A stretch of 64,000 nt of DNA from contig PXQV01000001.1 in assembly GCA_003021175.1 (NCBI GenBank), positions 63,869 to 127,868 on the forward strand, in the 5' to 3' direction. Of this stretch, positions 1 to 8,540 are shown piece after piece (the first letter of the stretch is position 1; the number at the start of each line of letters is the position of its first letter). The DNA is from Halobacteriales archaeon QH_7_66_36 (GTDB taxonomy: Archaea > Halobacteriota > Halobacteria > Halobacteriales > Haloarculaceae). The translations under genes were made by a program, and so were the position numbers. The notes beneath the pieces were generated by a model. The model was not told where the DNA came from. It was given only the letters and a program-made list of their open reading frames with translations, and ran no database searches.

Positions 1-1956
1 AACATCGGCGGGCCCATCCGCGACAAACTCAGCGGGCAGGCAGTCACCCGCGGCCAACAGGTGCCCTTCTCCTTCGGCTTCGGTGCCTTCTCCTCGCGGG
101 GCGGCCAGCAGATCCCGATGCAGATAGCCGAAACCGACCCGTCGGGAACGGTCGTCGTCACCGACTCGACGGAGGTGAACGTCTCCGAACAGCCGGCCGA
201 ACAGATCGTCGGCGGCGAGACGGGCACCCAGCCCACCGAGGGCGGCACGCCGAACGTCACCTACGAGGACATCGGCGGGCTGGACGACGAACTCGAACAG
301 GTACGCGAGATGATCGAGTTGCCGATGCGCCACCCGGAGCTGTTCCAGCAGCTCGGCATCGAGCCGCCGAAAGGCGTCCTGCTTCACGGCCCGCCCGGGA
401 CCGGCAAGACGCTCATCGCCAAGGCCGTCGCCAACGAGATCGACGCGTACTTCACCGACATCTCCGGCCCGGAGATCATGTCGAAGTACTACGGCGAGAG
501 CGAGGAACAGCTCCGCGAAATCTTCGAGGAAGCCGAAGAGAACGAGCCGGCCATCGTCTTCATCGACGAGATCGACTCCATCGCGCCCAAGCGGGGCGAG
601 ACCTCCGGCGACGTGGAGCGGCGCGTCGTCGCACAGCTGCTCTCGATGATGGACGGGCTCGACGAGCGCGGACAGGTGACGGTCATCGCGGCGACGAACC
701 GGGTGGACGCTATCGACCCGGCGCTGCGCCGCGGCGGCCGCTTCGACCGCGAGATCGAGGTCGGCATCCCGGACAAGCCGGGCCGCAAGGAGATCCTGCA
801 GGTCCACACCCGTGGGATGCCGCTGGTGGACGGTATCGACCTCGACCAGTACGCCGAGTCCACGCACGGCTTCGTCGGCGCGGACCTCGAATCGCTGACG
901 AAGGAGGCCGCGATGAACGCGCTCCGGCGCGTCAGGCCAGACCTCGATCTCGAAGCCGAGGAGATCGACGCCGAGGTGCTCGACAGCATCGAGGTCACCG
1001 AGCGCGACTTCAAGGACGCGCTGAAGAGCGTCGACCCGTCGGCGCTCCGCGAGGTGTTCGTCGAGGTTCCGGACGTGACGTGGAACGACGTGGGCGGGCT
1101 CGACGAGACGAAAGACCGGCTGCGGGAGACGATCCAGTGGCCGCTCGACTACCCGGAGGTGTTCGAGTCGATGGATCTCGACGCCGCCAAGGGCGTGCTG
1201 ATGTACGGCCCGCCCGGCACGGGGAAGACCCTGCTCGCGAAGGCCGTCGCCAACGAGGCCGAGAGCAACTTCATCTCCATCAAGGGGCCGGAGCTGCTCA
1301 ACAAGTACGTCGGCGAGTCGGAGAAGGGCGTCCGCGAGGTGTTCGAGAAAGCGCGGTCGAACGCGCCGACCGTGATCTTCTTCGACGAAATCGACGCCAT
1401 CGCCGGCCAGCGCGGCCGCAACATGGGCGATTCGGGCGTCGGCGAGCGTGTCGTCTCCCAGCTGCTGACGGAGCTCGACGGGCTCGAAGAGCTGGAGGAC
1501 GTGGTCGTGGTCGCCACGACCAACCGGCCGGACCTCATCGACTCGGCGCTGCTGCGGCCCGGGCGGCTCGACCGCCACGTCCACGTGCCGGTGCCCGACG
1601 AGGAGGCGCGCCGCGCCGTGTTCGCGGTCCACAGCCGCGACAAGCCGCTGGCCGACGACGTGGACCTCGACGAACTCGCGGCCAAGACCGACGGCTACGT
1701 CGGTGCAGACATCGAGGCCGTCTGCCGCGAGGCGTCGATGGCGGCGACCCGCGAGTTCATCAACAGCGTGGACCGCGACGACGCCGACCGCTCGGTCGGC
1801 AACGTCCGCGTCACGATGGCCCACTTCGAGCAGGCGCTCGACGAGGTGGGCGCGAGCGTCGACGACGAGACGCGGCGCCGCTACGATGACCTCGATGCCG
1901 GCGACTTCGGCACCGACGGCCCGGACGAGCCCGAAGTGTCGCGTACTTTCCAGTAA
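1..1956 (+). CDS. cdc48: CDC48/VCP-family AAA+ ATPase, 5' end cut by the window
   Basis: Unfoldase/segregase-type ATPase of the cytoplasm, expected to act as a hexamer that extracts or unfolds proteins, probably feeding the proteasome. Reading is open from base 1, where the first codons encode the end of an N-domain ([10 protein letters not shown]...), so the true start lies outside the window and the in-frame GTG at 61 is not the start. Two AAA modules are visible: each has a Walker A (GPPGTGKT, near 388 and 1207) and a Walker B (FIDEID and FFDEID), followed by an arginine-finger region. The C-terminus is acidic. The next gene, iscA-like, follows after 60 bp on the same strand. Family assignment is certain; which of several haloarchaeal CDC48 paralogues it is cannot be told. 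Confidence 0.96.
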   Translation, partial: NIGGPIRDKLSGQAVTRGQQVPFSFGFGAFSSRGGQQIPMQIAETDPSGTVVVTDSTEVNVSEQPAEQIVGGETGTQPTEGGTPNVTYEDIGGLDDELEQVREMIELPMRHPELFQQLGIEPPKGVLLHGPPGTGKTLIAKAVANEIDAYFTDISGPEIMSKYYGESEEQLREIFEEAEENEPAIVFIDEIDSIAPKRGETSGDVERRVVAQLLSMMDGLDERGQVTVIAATNRVDAIDPALRRGGRFDREIEVGIPDKPGRKEILQVHTRGMPLVDGIDLDQYAESTHGFVGADLESLTKEAAMNALRRVRPDLDLEAEEIDAEVLDSIEVTERDFKDALKSVDPSALREVFVEVPDVTWNDVGGLDETKDRLRETIQWPLDYPEVFESMDLDAAKGVLMYGPPGTGKTLLAKAVANEAESNFISIKGPELLNKYVGESEKGVREVFEKARSNAPTVIFFDEIDAIAGQRGRNMGDSGVGERVVSQLLTELDGLEELEDVVVVATTNRPDLIDSALLRPGRLDRHVHVPVPDEEARRAVFAVHSRDKPLADDVDLDELAAKTDGYVGADIEAVCREASMAATREFINSVDRDDADRSVGNVRVTMAHFEQALDEVGASVDDETRRRYDDLDAGDFGTDGPDEPEVSRTFQ

Positions 1957-2016
1957 CGACGCGACCCGTCGGGCGGCGGCGTCACCGTTTTCACCCTGTG
2001 GCCGAACTGTTCGGGT

Positions 2017-2370
2017 ATGAGCTCGGCCGAAACCGCGCCACCAGTCGACATCACCGAGTCGGCCGCCGACCAGGCGGTCGACCTGCTGGAGGGTGAGGGC
2101 ATGGACACCGACGAGGCCGGTCTGCGACTGTTCGTCCAGCAGGGCGGCTGTGCGGGCCTCTCCTACGGTATGCGCTTCGACAATGCTCCGGAGGACGACG
2201 ACACGGTCGTGGAGGGCCACGGCCTCCGCGTGTTCGTCGACCCCGCGAGCCTGAAGTACATCGGCGGCGCGACCCTCGACTTCGAGGGTGGTCTCCAAGG
2301 CAAGGGGTTCTCTGTCGAGAACCCGAACGCCGAAAGCGAGTGCGGCTGCGGAGAGAGCTTCAGAACCTGA
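2017..2370 (+). CDS. HesB/IscA-family iron-sulfur cluster assembly protein
   Basis: A-type Fe-S carrier of 117 residues, the usual family length. The three conserved cysteines are present: Cys45 in GGCAGLSYGM, and Cys109 and Cys111 in the C-terminal CGCGESF motif. These residues bind iron or a [2Fe-2S]/[4Fe-4S] cluster for transfer to apo-enzymes in the cytoplasm. The N-terminus carries a short acidic extension typical of halophiles. The ATG at 2017 is 60 bp after cdc48 and a 4-Cys PurF lies in the window as one possible client. Specific client proteins cannot be deduced. Confidence 0.93.
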   Translation: MSSAETAPPVDITESAADQAVDLLEGEGMDTDEAGLRLFVQQGGCAGLSYGMRFDNAPEDDDTVVEGHGLRVFVDPASLKYIGGATLDFEGGLQGKGFSVENPNAESECGCGESFRT

Positions 2371-2379
2371 CGATTCAGG

Positions 2380-2577
2380 TCATTCCAGCTCGAACGCGAC
2401 TTCGACTTCCGCCTGATACTCCCGACCCTCGACCGACGCGACTTCGACGCCGAACTCCTCCACTTCCATCCACATCACGTTGTCGAGCGTCTCGTCGGCG
2501 CGGTCTAGTGCGTTGTCCACCGCGTGGTCGAAGCTCTCGCTGCTCTGTCCGATGAGCGTTATCTTCTTGAACACCAT
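2380..2577 (-). CDS. Dodecin, flavin-sequestering protein
   Basis: A 65-residue protein that matches the dodecin fold: a beta-alpha-beta-beta pattern beginning [10 protein letters not shown], a helix with [13 protein letters not shown], and the Trp-containing strand [11 protein letters not shown]. Archaeal dodecins form hollow dodecamers that bind pairs of riboflavin or other flavins stacked between tryptophans; Trp36 in NVMWM is the expected stacking residue. It is convergent with the iscA-like gene, with only 9 bp between stops. It most likely buffers free riboflavin and protects against photochemistry. The match in length and motif is close. Confidence 0.93.
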   Translation of the reverse strand: MVFKKITLIGQSSESFDHAVDNALDRADETLDNVMWMEVEEFGVEVASVEGREYQAEVEVAFELE

Positions 2578-2615
2578 CGTAATCGATGTTACTCCGGCAT
2601 CCGGGTAAAGCTACT

Positions 2616-2650
2616 CCCGACTGTCTGTCGCGCACGATGGCCGAGTCGGG
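2616..2650. repeat. Inverted repeat between mscS-like gene and dodecin
   Basis: CCCGACT at 2616-2622 is the perfect reverse complement of AGTCGGG at 2644-2650, with a 21-bp spacer. It lies in the 138-bp gap upstream of dodecin and downstream of the mscS-like gene on the minus strand. It could be a terminator hairpin for mscS or an operator for dodecin; no U-tract follows on the minus strand. Chance occurrence is possible in G+C-rich DNA. Confidence 0.3.
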
Positions 2651-2715
2651 CGTCGATAGCGTCGGCCGCCCCGGAGAGATGTGCGGTTTCCCGCGCCGCG
2701 ACTCGAACCAGTTGG

Positions 2716-3306
2716 TCAGGATCCCGACTCGCCGTGGCCGTCCTGCGTCGCCGGGTCGGCTTTTCGCGTCCACTGCTTTTCTATCTCGGCGTTGCCGCGC
2801 ACGACGGTGTCGCCGTCGACATCCAGTCGCGTCTTCCGGAGTTCGATGGCCTGCACGTCCCCGACGGTGCCGCCGATGTCGACGGTGTCTCCGGGGTTGA
2901 AGTCCGGGTCGCGGAGCAGATAGACGCCGGCGACGGCGTCCGCGAGCATCTCGGAGAGCGCGTAGGAGACGCCGAGCGCGAGAAAGCCCGTCGCGGTGCC
3001 CAGCGACGCGGCGATACCGTCGAGTCCGACCACCGACAGGAACGACAACCCAACGCCGAAGGCGAGGAAGACGAACACGACGGTCGCGATGAACTGTCGG
3101 TACACCGGCGATTCGTCGGCGAGCCCCTGGCGGAGCGCGAACCGGACGACGGCCATGACGAGTTTGACGAGCACCGCCGCAACGGCGAGGAAGGCGATGC
3201 CGGCGATGATATCAGGGAGCGTTGTGACGAAGCCGGCGACGAACTCACGCAGTGCGCTCTCGACGACCGTCGTGAGGTCGCCGGTCGGCGTTTGCTGTGT
3301 CAGCAT
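2716..3306 (-). CDS. Small MscS-type mechanosensitive channel protein
   Basis: Inner-membrane protein of 196 residues. Three hydrophobic segments lie at about 25-55, 70-95 and 98-120, the last being the Gly/Ala-rich pore-like helix (GFLALGVSYALSEMLADAVAG). A short beta domain follows with the MscS signature region FNPGDTVDIGGTVGDVQAI. The C-terminal alpha-beta domain of full-length MscS is almost absent, so this belongs to the short MscS class. It would release solutes on osmotic downshift. The stop is followed by the inverted repeat at 2616-2650. Start ATG at 3306 gives the full first membrane segment. Confidence 0.88.
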   Translation of the reverse strand: MLTQQTPTGDLTTVVESALREFVAGFVTTLPDIIAGIAFLAVAAVLVKLVMAVVRFALRQGLADESPVYRQFIATVVFVFLAFGVGLSFLSVVGLDGIAASLGTATGFLALGVSYALSEMLADAVAGVYLLRDPDFNPGDTVDIGGTVGDVQAIELRKTRLDVDGDTVVRGNAEIEKQWTRKADPATQDGHGESGS

Positions 3307-3351
3307 ACCGCTGGCTCACCCGCTCCGGTAGAAAAGGTACTGGCGTCGGCG

Positions 3352-3666
3352 TCAGGGGGCTTGGAGGGTTCCGGCGTCGGGATGGAGCACGTCGTAGTCG
3401 TCGTCGCTCACCGCGACCACGGCCCAGTCGTAGGGGTGGTCACCCGCCTGGAGTGTCGCACGAACCGTCTCGGCACGGTCGGTCTCGACGACGAAACACC
3501 GGAAATCCCCTGTCTCGGGGGCCTCGTCTGGGGTTTGGGTCGTCACGTGGACGGTTCGCCACTTCCGGGTGGCACGGAGTTCCTCGCCGTACCGCTCCAC
3601 CTCGTAGCCGAGGTCCCGGAATATCGATTCTGCTCGCGCCGCGAGCCGGGTGGTGGCTGCTGCCAT
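3352..3666 (-). CDS. Conserved haloarchaeal hypothetical protein
   Basis: A 104-residue cytoplasmic protein with no membrane segment. It has the alternating strand/helix look of a small alpha/beta domain: an N-terminal helix (RLAARAESIFRDLGYEV), strands around TVHVTTQTP and CFVVETD, and an acidic tail. I do not recognise a characterised family; similar proteins of this size are common in haloarchaea. It stands alone, transcribed on the minus strand, 45 bp downstream (in map terms) of the mscS start. No function is proposed. Confidence 0.7.
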   Translation of the reverse strand: MAAATTRLAARAESIFRDLGYEVERYGEELRATRKWRTVHVTTQTPDEAPETGDFRCFVVETDRAETVRATLQAGDHPYDWAVVAVSDDDYDVLHPDAGTLQAP

Positions 3667-3723
3667 TCGTTCGAACCTGACCGCGTAGTGTGTTAACGGT
3701 TTGCAACTGTCACAAAGCCGTGA

Positions 3724-3981
3724 CTACTCGTGGGCGGCGTCCCACTCGTCGGGTCGCTTGAAGTTCTCGCAGTCGTCACACCGGAGTCGGCCCATCGGGT
3801 CCATCGCGTGCGTGAACGTCTGGCAGTTGCCACAGAAGTAGCCCCAGCGGCGGTCGCGCTCGGGGTCAACGAACGCGGCGAAGAAGGGAGCCTTCGACCC
3901 CGTCTCGGCCTCGTCTCGGGCGACGTACAGCGTCTCGTCGTCCGGTCCCGCACGCGGCGTGAGCTGCTCCGTCTCGGTCAT
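3724..3981 (-). CDS. Small zinc-ribbon protein (DUF5816-like)
   Basis: An 85-residue acidic protein. The ATG at 3981 (MTETEQLTP) was chosen because the longer upstream reading has no protein-like composition. The C-terminal half holds two Cys-x2-Cys pairs, CGNC and CDDC, 20 residues apart around GRLRCDDCENF, which form a likely zinc ribbon; the N-terminal part (APFFAAFVDPERDRRWGYF) resembles haloarchaeal DUF5816 proteins. It starts 133 bp away from the divergent P450 gene. Role unknown; nucleic-acid or protein binding through the ribbon is an inference. Confidence 0.78.
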   Translation of the reverse strand: MTETEQLTPRAGPDDETLYVARDEAETGSKAPFFAAFVDPERDRRWGYFCGNCQTFTHAMDPMGRLRCDDCENFKRPDEWDAAHE

Positions 3982-4084
3982 AGTTCTCGTTCGGGTCTCC
4001 GTTGCGATAACGCTGTGGGGACACACGGTCGGCTCGCCGCGCCGGAACAGCTCCAGTCGGGGAGCCGCTCGCCCGTTCGCAAAC

Positions 4085-4093
4085 ATACATATT
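4085..4093 (+). promoter_or_regulatory. TATA box of the cytochrome P450 gene
   Basis: An AT-rich element (TACATATTC) in G+C-rich surroundings, centred about 26 bp before the ATG at 4115. This spacing fits a leaderless archaeal transcript and supports 4115 as the start. Confidence 0.55.
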
Positions 4094-4114
4094 CGTGCCA
4101 CCGTAGTGAGAATC

Positions 4115-5455
4115 ATGACACGGCTCGTCCCGGAGCCGCCGGACGCAGGTGTGGTGAACGCGCTCCGGTTCGGCAGCGACACGTTCCGGTTCCTCGAAGG
4201 TATCCAGTCGCGGTTCGACGACGCGGCGCGTATCCCGGTGCCGGGCGCGCCGGATCTGGTCGTCGTGACGAACCCGACGCTCGCCCGCGAGGCGCTCGAC
4301 CAGCCGGACGTGTTCAGTCGGGTGCCCGCACAGGATTCGGCTTCGCTCATCGCCGAGCGGGGTCTCGTCCAGAGCGAGGGCGAGCTGTGGCGACAACAGC
4401 GGTCGGTGATGGGACCGGCGTTCGCCGGCCGACAGGTCGCCGCATACGCCGACACGACCGGGCGACGCGCCGAGCAGGTCGCAACCGAGTGGGCAGACCG
4501 GGGCGAACGAGAGATAAATCTCCACCGCGAGATGACCTCACTGACGATCCGCGTCGCCTCCGAAATCCTGCTGGGCGAGGACATCGGCCGCGAGCGGGCC
4601 GCCGACTTCCACGAGTGGATGGCGACGGCGGGCCGCGAGTTCGAGTTCGGGCTAGAGGTGGCGACGCCCGACTGGCTTCCGGAGCGAATCTCCCCGGAGT
4701 TCGAGGACGCGGCGGCGAACATCCGCGGACTGGCGGAAGAACTCATCGAGCGTCGCCGCGCGGATTTCGCCAACGGCGACCACGAGGGGCCGCCGGACAT
4801 GCTGACGATGCTGATCCGGGCCGAGGACGACTCCGACGTCGAGTATCCGGACAACCAGATCCGCGACGAGGTGGCCACGTTCCTCATCGCCGGCCACGAG
4901 ACGACCGCACTCAGCCTCTCGTACACCCTGAGCCTGCTGTCACAGCATCCAACCGCGCGCGAGGAGGTACGGGCGGAAGCGCGGGAGGTCGTCGGTAACG
5001 GGCCGCTCACGCACGAGGACGTGGACGCGCTCCCGGCGACGATGCGCGCCTACCGGGAGGCACTGCGGCTGTATCCGCCGGCGTGGTCGGTGTTCCGGCG
5101 CGCCGACTCGCCCGCCGACCTCGGGGGGTATCGGCTCGACGGCGGGTCGGCGCTGATGATCCCGCTCTGGTCGATCCAGCGCGACGGCCGCTACTTCGAC
5201 GAGCCGGAGCAGTTCGACCCCTCGCGCTGGGCGCGGCGCGACCCCGGCAGCGTCGATGCGTACATGCCCTTCTCCGTCGGCCCACACGCCTGTATCGGCC
5301 AGCAGTTCGCGCTGAAGGGCGCGACGCTCACGCTCGCACGGCTCGTGAGCCAGTTCGATATCGACGTTGCACGCACGGAACTAGACGACCTCCGGGTCAC
5401 GCCGACCCTCCGTCCCCAAGGCGGGGTATCGGCGACCGTGACGCCCCTCGACTGA
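4115..5455 (+). CDS. Cytochrome P450 monooxygenase
   Basis: Soluble heme monooxygenase of 446 residues. The I-helix oxygen-binding motif AGHETTAL, the K-helix ExxR (REALR) and the heme-binding loop FSVGPHACIGQ with the thiolate Cys393 are all present. No membrane anchor is seen, as in prokaryotic class I/III P450s. Start ATG 4115 was chosen from the TATA box 26 bp upstream; the longer upstream reading is not protein-like. It resembles the haloarchaeal CYP174-type enzymes, whose natural substrate is not established. No ferredoxin or ferredoxin reductase gene is adjacent, so electrons must come from elsewhere. It converges on sucD with 3 bp between stops. Confidence 0.93.
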   Translation: MTRLVPEPPDAGVVNALRFGSDTFRFLEGIQSRFDDAARIPVPGAPDLVVVTNPTLAREALDQPDVFSRVPAQDSASLIAERGLVQSEGELWRQQRSVMGPAFAGRQVAAYADTTGRRAEQVATEWADRGEREINLHREMTSLTIRVASEILLGEDIGRERAADFHEWMATAGREFEFGLEVATPDWLPERISPEFEDAAANIRGLAEELIERRRADFANGDHEGPPDMLTMLIRAEDDSDVEYPDNQIRDEVATFLIAGHETTALSLSYTLSLLSQHPTAREEVRAEAREVVGNGPLTHEDVDALPATMRAYREALRLYPPAWSVFRRADSPADLGGYRLDGGSALMIPLWSIQRDGRYFDEPEQFDPSRWARRDPGSVDAYMPFSVGPHACIGQQFALKGATLTLARLVSQFDIDVARTELDDLRVTPTLRPQGGVSATVTPLD

Positions 5456-5458
5456 CGT

Positions 5459-6331
5459 TCAGAGGAACGCTTCGATGTGGTCGGCGACCTCGTTCGGCGT
5501 GTCGCCGACCGGGACGCCGGCGTCGTCGAGCGCCTGAATCTTCGACTCGGCGGTGCCGGTGCCGCCGCCACCGGAGACGATGGCACCGGCGTGACCCATC
5601 CGCTTGCCCGGCGGGGCCGTGCGCCCGGCGATGAAGCCGGCGACCGGCGTGTCCATGTGGTCGCCGATGAACGCGGCGGCCTCCTCCTCGTCTTGCCCAC
5701 CGATCTCACCGCACATCGCGACCGCCTTCGTGTCGGGGTCGTCCTCGAAGTACGCCAGCGCGTCGACGAAGTCCGTGCCGATGATGGGGTCCCCCCCGAT
5801 GCCGATCGCGGTCGTCTGTCCGATGCCGCGCTGGGTGAGGTTGTCCACGACCTGATAGGTGAGCGTGCCGGACCGAGAGACCAGCCCCACGTCGCCCCCC
5901 GCGAAGATGTTGCCCGGCAGGATGCCGAGCTTCGCTTCGCCGGGCGTGATGATGCCCGGACAGTTCGGCCCGATGAGGTCGGTGTCGGAGACTTCGAGTT
6001 GCGCGTACACCTTCGCCATGTCCTGCTGTGGGATGCCCTCGGTGATGGCGACGGCCAGCTCCACCGGCGAGTCCAGCGCCTCCAACACGGCGTCGGCGGC
6101 GAAGGCCGGCGGGACGAAGATGACGCTCGCGTTGGCGTCCTCCTCACGGGCCGCCTGCTCGACCGTATCGTAGACGGGCACGCCGTCGACCTCCTGTCCG
6201 CCGCGGCCGGGGACGGCTCCGGCGACGACGTTTGTGCCGTACGACATCATCTGTTCGGTGTGGAACTGGCCCTCACCACCGGTGATGCCCTGTACCACGA
6301 CGCGGGTGTCGTCGTCGACGAGAATGCTCAT
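5459..6331 (-). CDS. sucD: Succinate-CoA ligase, alpha subunit
   Basis: Citric-acid-cycle enzyme that makes succinate and ATP (or GTP) from succinyl-CoA. At 290 residues it has the family length. The N-terminal Rossmann CoA-binding domain starts with [14 protein letters not shown], and the ligase domain carries [14 protein letters not shown] with the histidine that is phosphorylated in catalysis. It overlaps sucC by 4 bp (sucC stop/sucD start), so the pair is a translationally coupled operon transcribed sucC then sucD. Confidence 0.97.
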   Translation of the reverse strand: MSILVDDDTRVVVQGITGGEGQFHTEQMMSYGTNVVAGAVPGRGGQEVDGVPVYDTVEQAAREEDANASVIFVPPAFAADAVLEALDSPVELAVAITEGIPQQDMAKVYAQLEVSDTDLIGPNCPGIITPGEAKLGILPGNIFAGGDVGLVSRSGTLTYQVVDNLTQRGIGQTTAIGIGGDPIIGTDFVDALAYFEDDPDTKAVAMCGEIGGQDEEEAAAFIGDHMDTPVAGFIAGRTAPPGKRMGHAGAIVSGGGGTGTAESKIQALDDAGVPVGDTPNEVADHIEAFL

Positions 6332-7470
6332 TGGTTCCCCTCCGTGTATTCGACCGCGCGTTCGACCGCACTCTCCAGCGTCTCCTCGACCGTCACGAGG
6401 TCGGTGTTGAGTATCTCCATGCCTTCGGTCGCGTTGGTGCCGGCGAGTCTGACGACGACCGGTTTGGGTATCTCGTCGAACTGCGCGAGCGCCTCGTTGA
6501 TCCCCTTCGCAACCTCGTCGCCGCGGGTGATACCGCCGAAGATGTTGAACACGACGCTGTCGACGTTCTCATCGGAGAACACCATGTCAAGCGCGTTCGT
6601 CACGCGCTCGGCCTTCGCGCCGCCGCCGATGTCGAGGAAGTTGGCGGGCGTCCCGCCGAAGTAGTCCACGAGGTCGAGCGTCGTCATCACGAGACCCGCG
6701 CCGTTGCCGATGATGCCGACGTTGCCCGACAGCCGCACGTAGTCGAAGCCGTACTCGTTCGCCTTCGCCTCCAGTTCGTCACCCGCGGCCTCCTCCTCCA
6801 TCGCCGCGAGTTCGGACTGACGGAACAGCGCGTCGTCGTCGACGTTCATCACGGCGTCGGCACAGACCGCGTCGTCGTCGGCCGTCACCATCACCGGATT
6901 CACCTCGATTTCGGTGGCGTCCCGCTCGGCCCACAGGTCGTACAGCGTGGTGAGCACGCGCGCCACGTCCGTCGCCACCTCGCGGTCGACGCCGGCCTCG
7001 AAGACGGCCCGACGCGCCTGATACGGCTGGAGACCGGAGGCGGGGTCGACGTGTTCGCGAGCGATGGCGTCCGGGTTCTCGGCGGCGACCTCTTCGATGT
7101 CGACACCGCCCTCCGTCGACACCATCGCGACGGGTTCGCCCTTCGCGCGGTCCATCGTCACGCCGGCGTACAGCTCGTCGACGAAGTCGACCGCTGACTC
7201 GACCAACACGCGGTCGACGTGCAGACCCTTGAGGTCCATCCCGAGGATGGCGGCGGCGGCCTCGCGCGTCTCCGTCTCGTTCTCGACGAGTTCGATGCCG
7301 CCCGCCTTGCCGCGGCCGCCGACCTGTACCTGCGCCTTGACGGCGACCGGGTAGCCGATCTCGTCGGCCGCCGCGACCGCCTCGTCGACGGTCGACGCGA
7401 GTCGGGACTCCGGCACCGGAAGTCCGGCGCCGGCGAAGACACCCTTCGCTTGGTACTCGTGTAGTTTCAT
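6328..7470 (-). CDS. sucC: Succinate-CoA ligase [ADP-forming], beta subunit
   Basis: ATP-grasp partner of SucD, 380 residues. The start [16 protein letters not shown] is the classic SucC N-terminus; the ATP-grasp domain follows ([15 protein letters not shown]), and the C-terminal ligase domain contains the loop [13 protein letters not shown] that faces the alpha-subunit histidine. First gene of the sucCD operon; the stop overlaps the sucD start. The upstream region (7471-7521) leads into a decayed stretch. Confidence 0.97.
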   Translation of the reverse strand: MKLHEYQAKGVFAGAGLPVPESRLASTVDEAVAAADEIGYPVAVKAQVQVGGRGKAGGIELVENETETREAAAAILGMDLKGLHVDRVLVESAVDFVDELYAGVTMDRAKGEPVAMVSTEGGVDIEEVAAENPDAIAREHVDPASGLQPYQARRAVFEAGVDREVATDVARVLTTLYDLWAERDATEIEVNPVMVTADDDAVCADAVMNVDDDALFRQSELAAMEEEAAGDELEAKANEYGFDYVRLSGNVGIIGNGAGLVMTTLDLVDYFGGTPANFLDIGGGAKAERVTNALDMVFSDENVDSVVFNIFGGITRGDEVAKGINEALAQFDEIPKPVVVRLAGTNATEGMEILNTDLVTVEETLESAVERAVEYTEGNQ

Positions 7471-7521
7471 CAGACGGTTTGCCGTTTCGGCGACCCCGAG
7501 TTAGTAGTGTCGGAACCAGCG

Positions 7522-7790
7522 TTAGGCGTACGACCACACGAGTCGACGCTCCGGACAGAGATACGCGTCGACGTTTCGCCGGTCATCGATGCCGATCCGT
7601 GCCAACACACCGCCCGCATCGGGGTGCTCGATGCGGAGTTTGTGCTTGCTGCCGTAGCTCTGTGCCGTCTCGGTGGGCAGACGGAGCGACCGCGCGAGTC
7701 TTTCGGTCGTCGCTGTTCGCCGACGCGCTCGCCGACCGAGCGATACTCGTCGACGAGCCGCGAGAGATGCTGTCTTGACCACGCACCAGC
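7522..7790 (-). pseudogene. Possible frameshifted gene remnant
   Basis: The last 50 or so codons before the stop at 7522 read like a real haloarchaeal C-terminus (KHKLRIEHPDAGGVLARIG, then NVDAYLCPERRLVWSYA). Further upstream that frame becomes Arg/Ala-rich and unconvincing, while another minus-strand frame reads QHLSRLVDEYRSVGERVGEQ at about 7700-7780. The two pieces would join by a frame change near 7690-7710. I see no start codon with a promoter and no recognisable family. It may be a decayed gene, or a coincidence of two open frames. Confidence 0.35.
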
Positions 7791-7825
7791 ACACAGCTAT
7801 TCCACAGCGCGTTCCACACGTCGGC

Positions 7826-8282
7826 ATGGACCGCTCGATCCGAGACATCCTCATGACACTCGTGACCGGGGGTGGCGTCACCAGCGGCGTGTACGAGATA
7901 GCCGGCTATCTAAGCTTAGCTGGCGTCACAGGGCTATGCTGGGCTGTTGGGGTTGCACTCGCACTCCGTATCGACCACCTCTATCCAGCGTATTGGACGG
8001 GAGAGGGGTGGGCCGACCGACGGTGGAGGGGGCTCGCAGGCGGTACGTTCGCCCTCGCTGCGACGATAGGCGTCAGTCCGCTGCTCCCGGTGACGAACGA
8101 AGTACGATTTGGACTCGGGACGCTCGTCGTCTACCGGATTTGTTACTCACTTAGCGGGGATGCTCGCTGTGTTAGAACGGACGGGCGGCGACACGGGAGC
8201 GGCCTCGTCGGGTTCTGACGAGGGCCAGCAGAGCGGGGACACTGCCCGCGGAAGTCGCGGGGCCGAGCTGGAAGGACCGTGA
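7826..8282 (+). pseudogene. Small membrane protein gene with a probable 1-bp frameshift
   Basis: From ATG 7826 the frame encodes MDRSIRDILMTLVTGGGVTSG followed by three likely membrane helices (about residues 22-45, 70-88 and 92-105), then becomes implausible and stops at 8218. Skipping one base near 8129 moves into a frame that reads STGFVTHLAGMLAVLERTGG and a polar Ser/Gly/Asp tail ending at the TGA at 8280-8282, which is a natural end for such a protein. Third-position composition is less G+C-biased here than in the neighbours, suggesting relaxed selection or foreign origin. Family not recognised. As annotated without repair it would give a 130-residue protein with a garbled C-terminus. 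Confidence 0.55.
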
Positions 8283-8540
8283 ACCGACGGCTACCGCCCG
8301 ATGGTAGCTATCCTCGCGGCTCTGAGGCGAAAATGCGTAATATGCCTATCGGGTAGTATCCCGTTTCTGCATGCAGTCGCTCATTCGTCCGAATCGCCCA
8401 GCAGCCGATGGGATGGCTGTCGCAGTTCCTTCGCCGGCGACAGCGTCGCGCTGCCTCTTCCCCGGCTGCCCCGTCGGCCCGTGACTTCGCCCACAAGCTT
8501 TTCTATTCGCTGACGAGACACCGGCTACAAGCCCCCCGGA

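Noticed and set aside
2524-3696. Long plus-strand frame of 390 codons opposite the mscS-like gene and its neighbour
   Set aside because: Antisense shadow; the minus-strand genes have membrane helices and family motifs, this frame has none.
4115-5455. P450 as part of a local biosynthetic cluster
   Set aside because: No ferredoxin, reductase, terpene or carotenoid gene lies beside it; neighbours are sucCD and small proteins, so a cluster is not supported.
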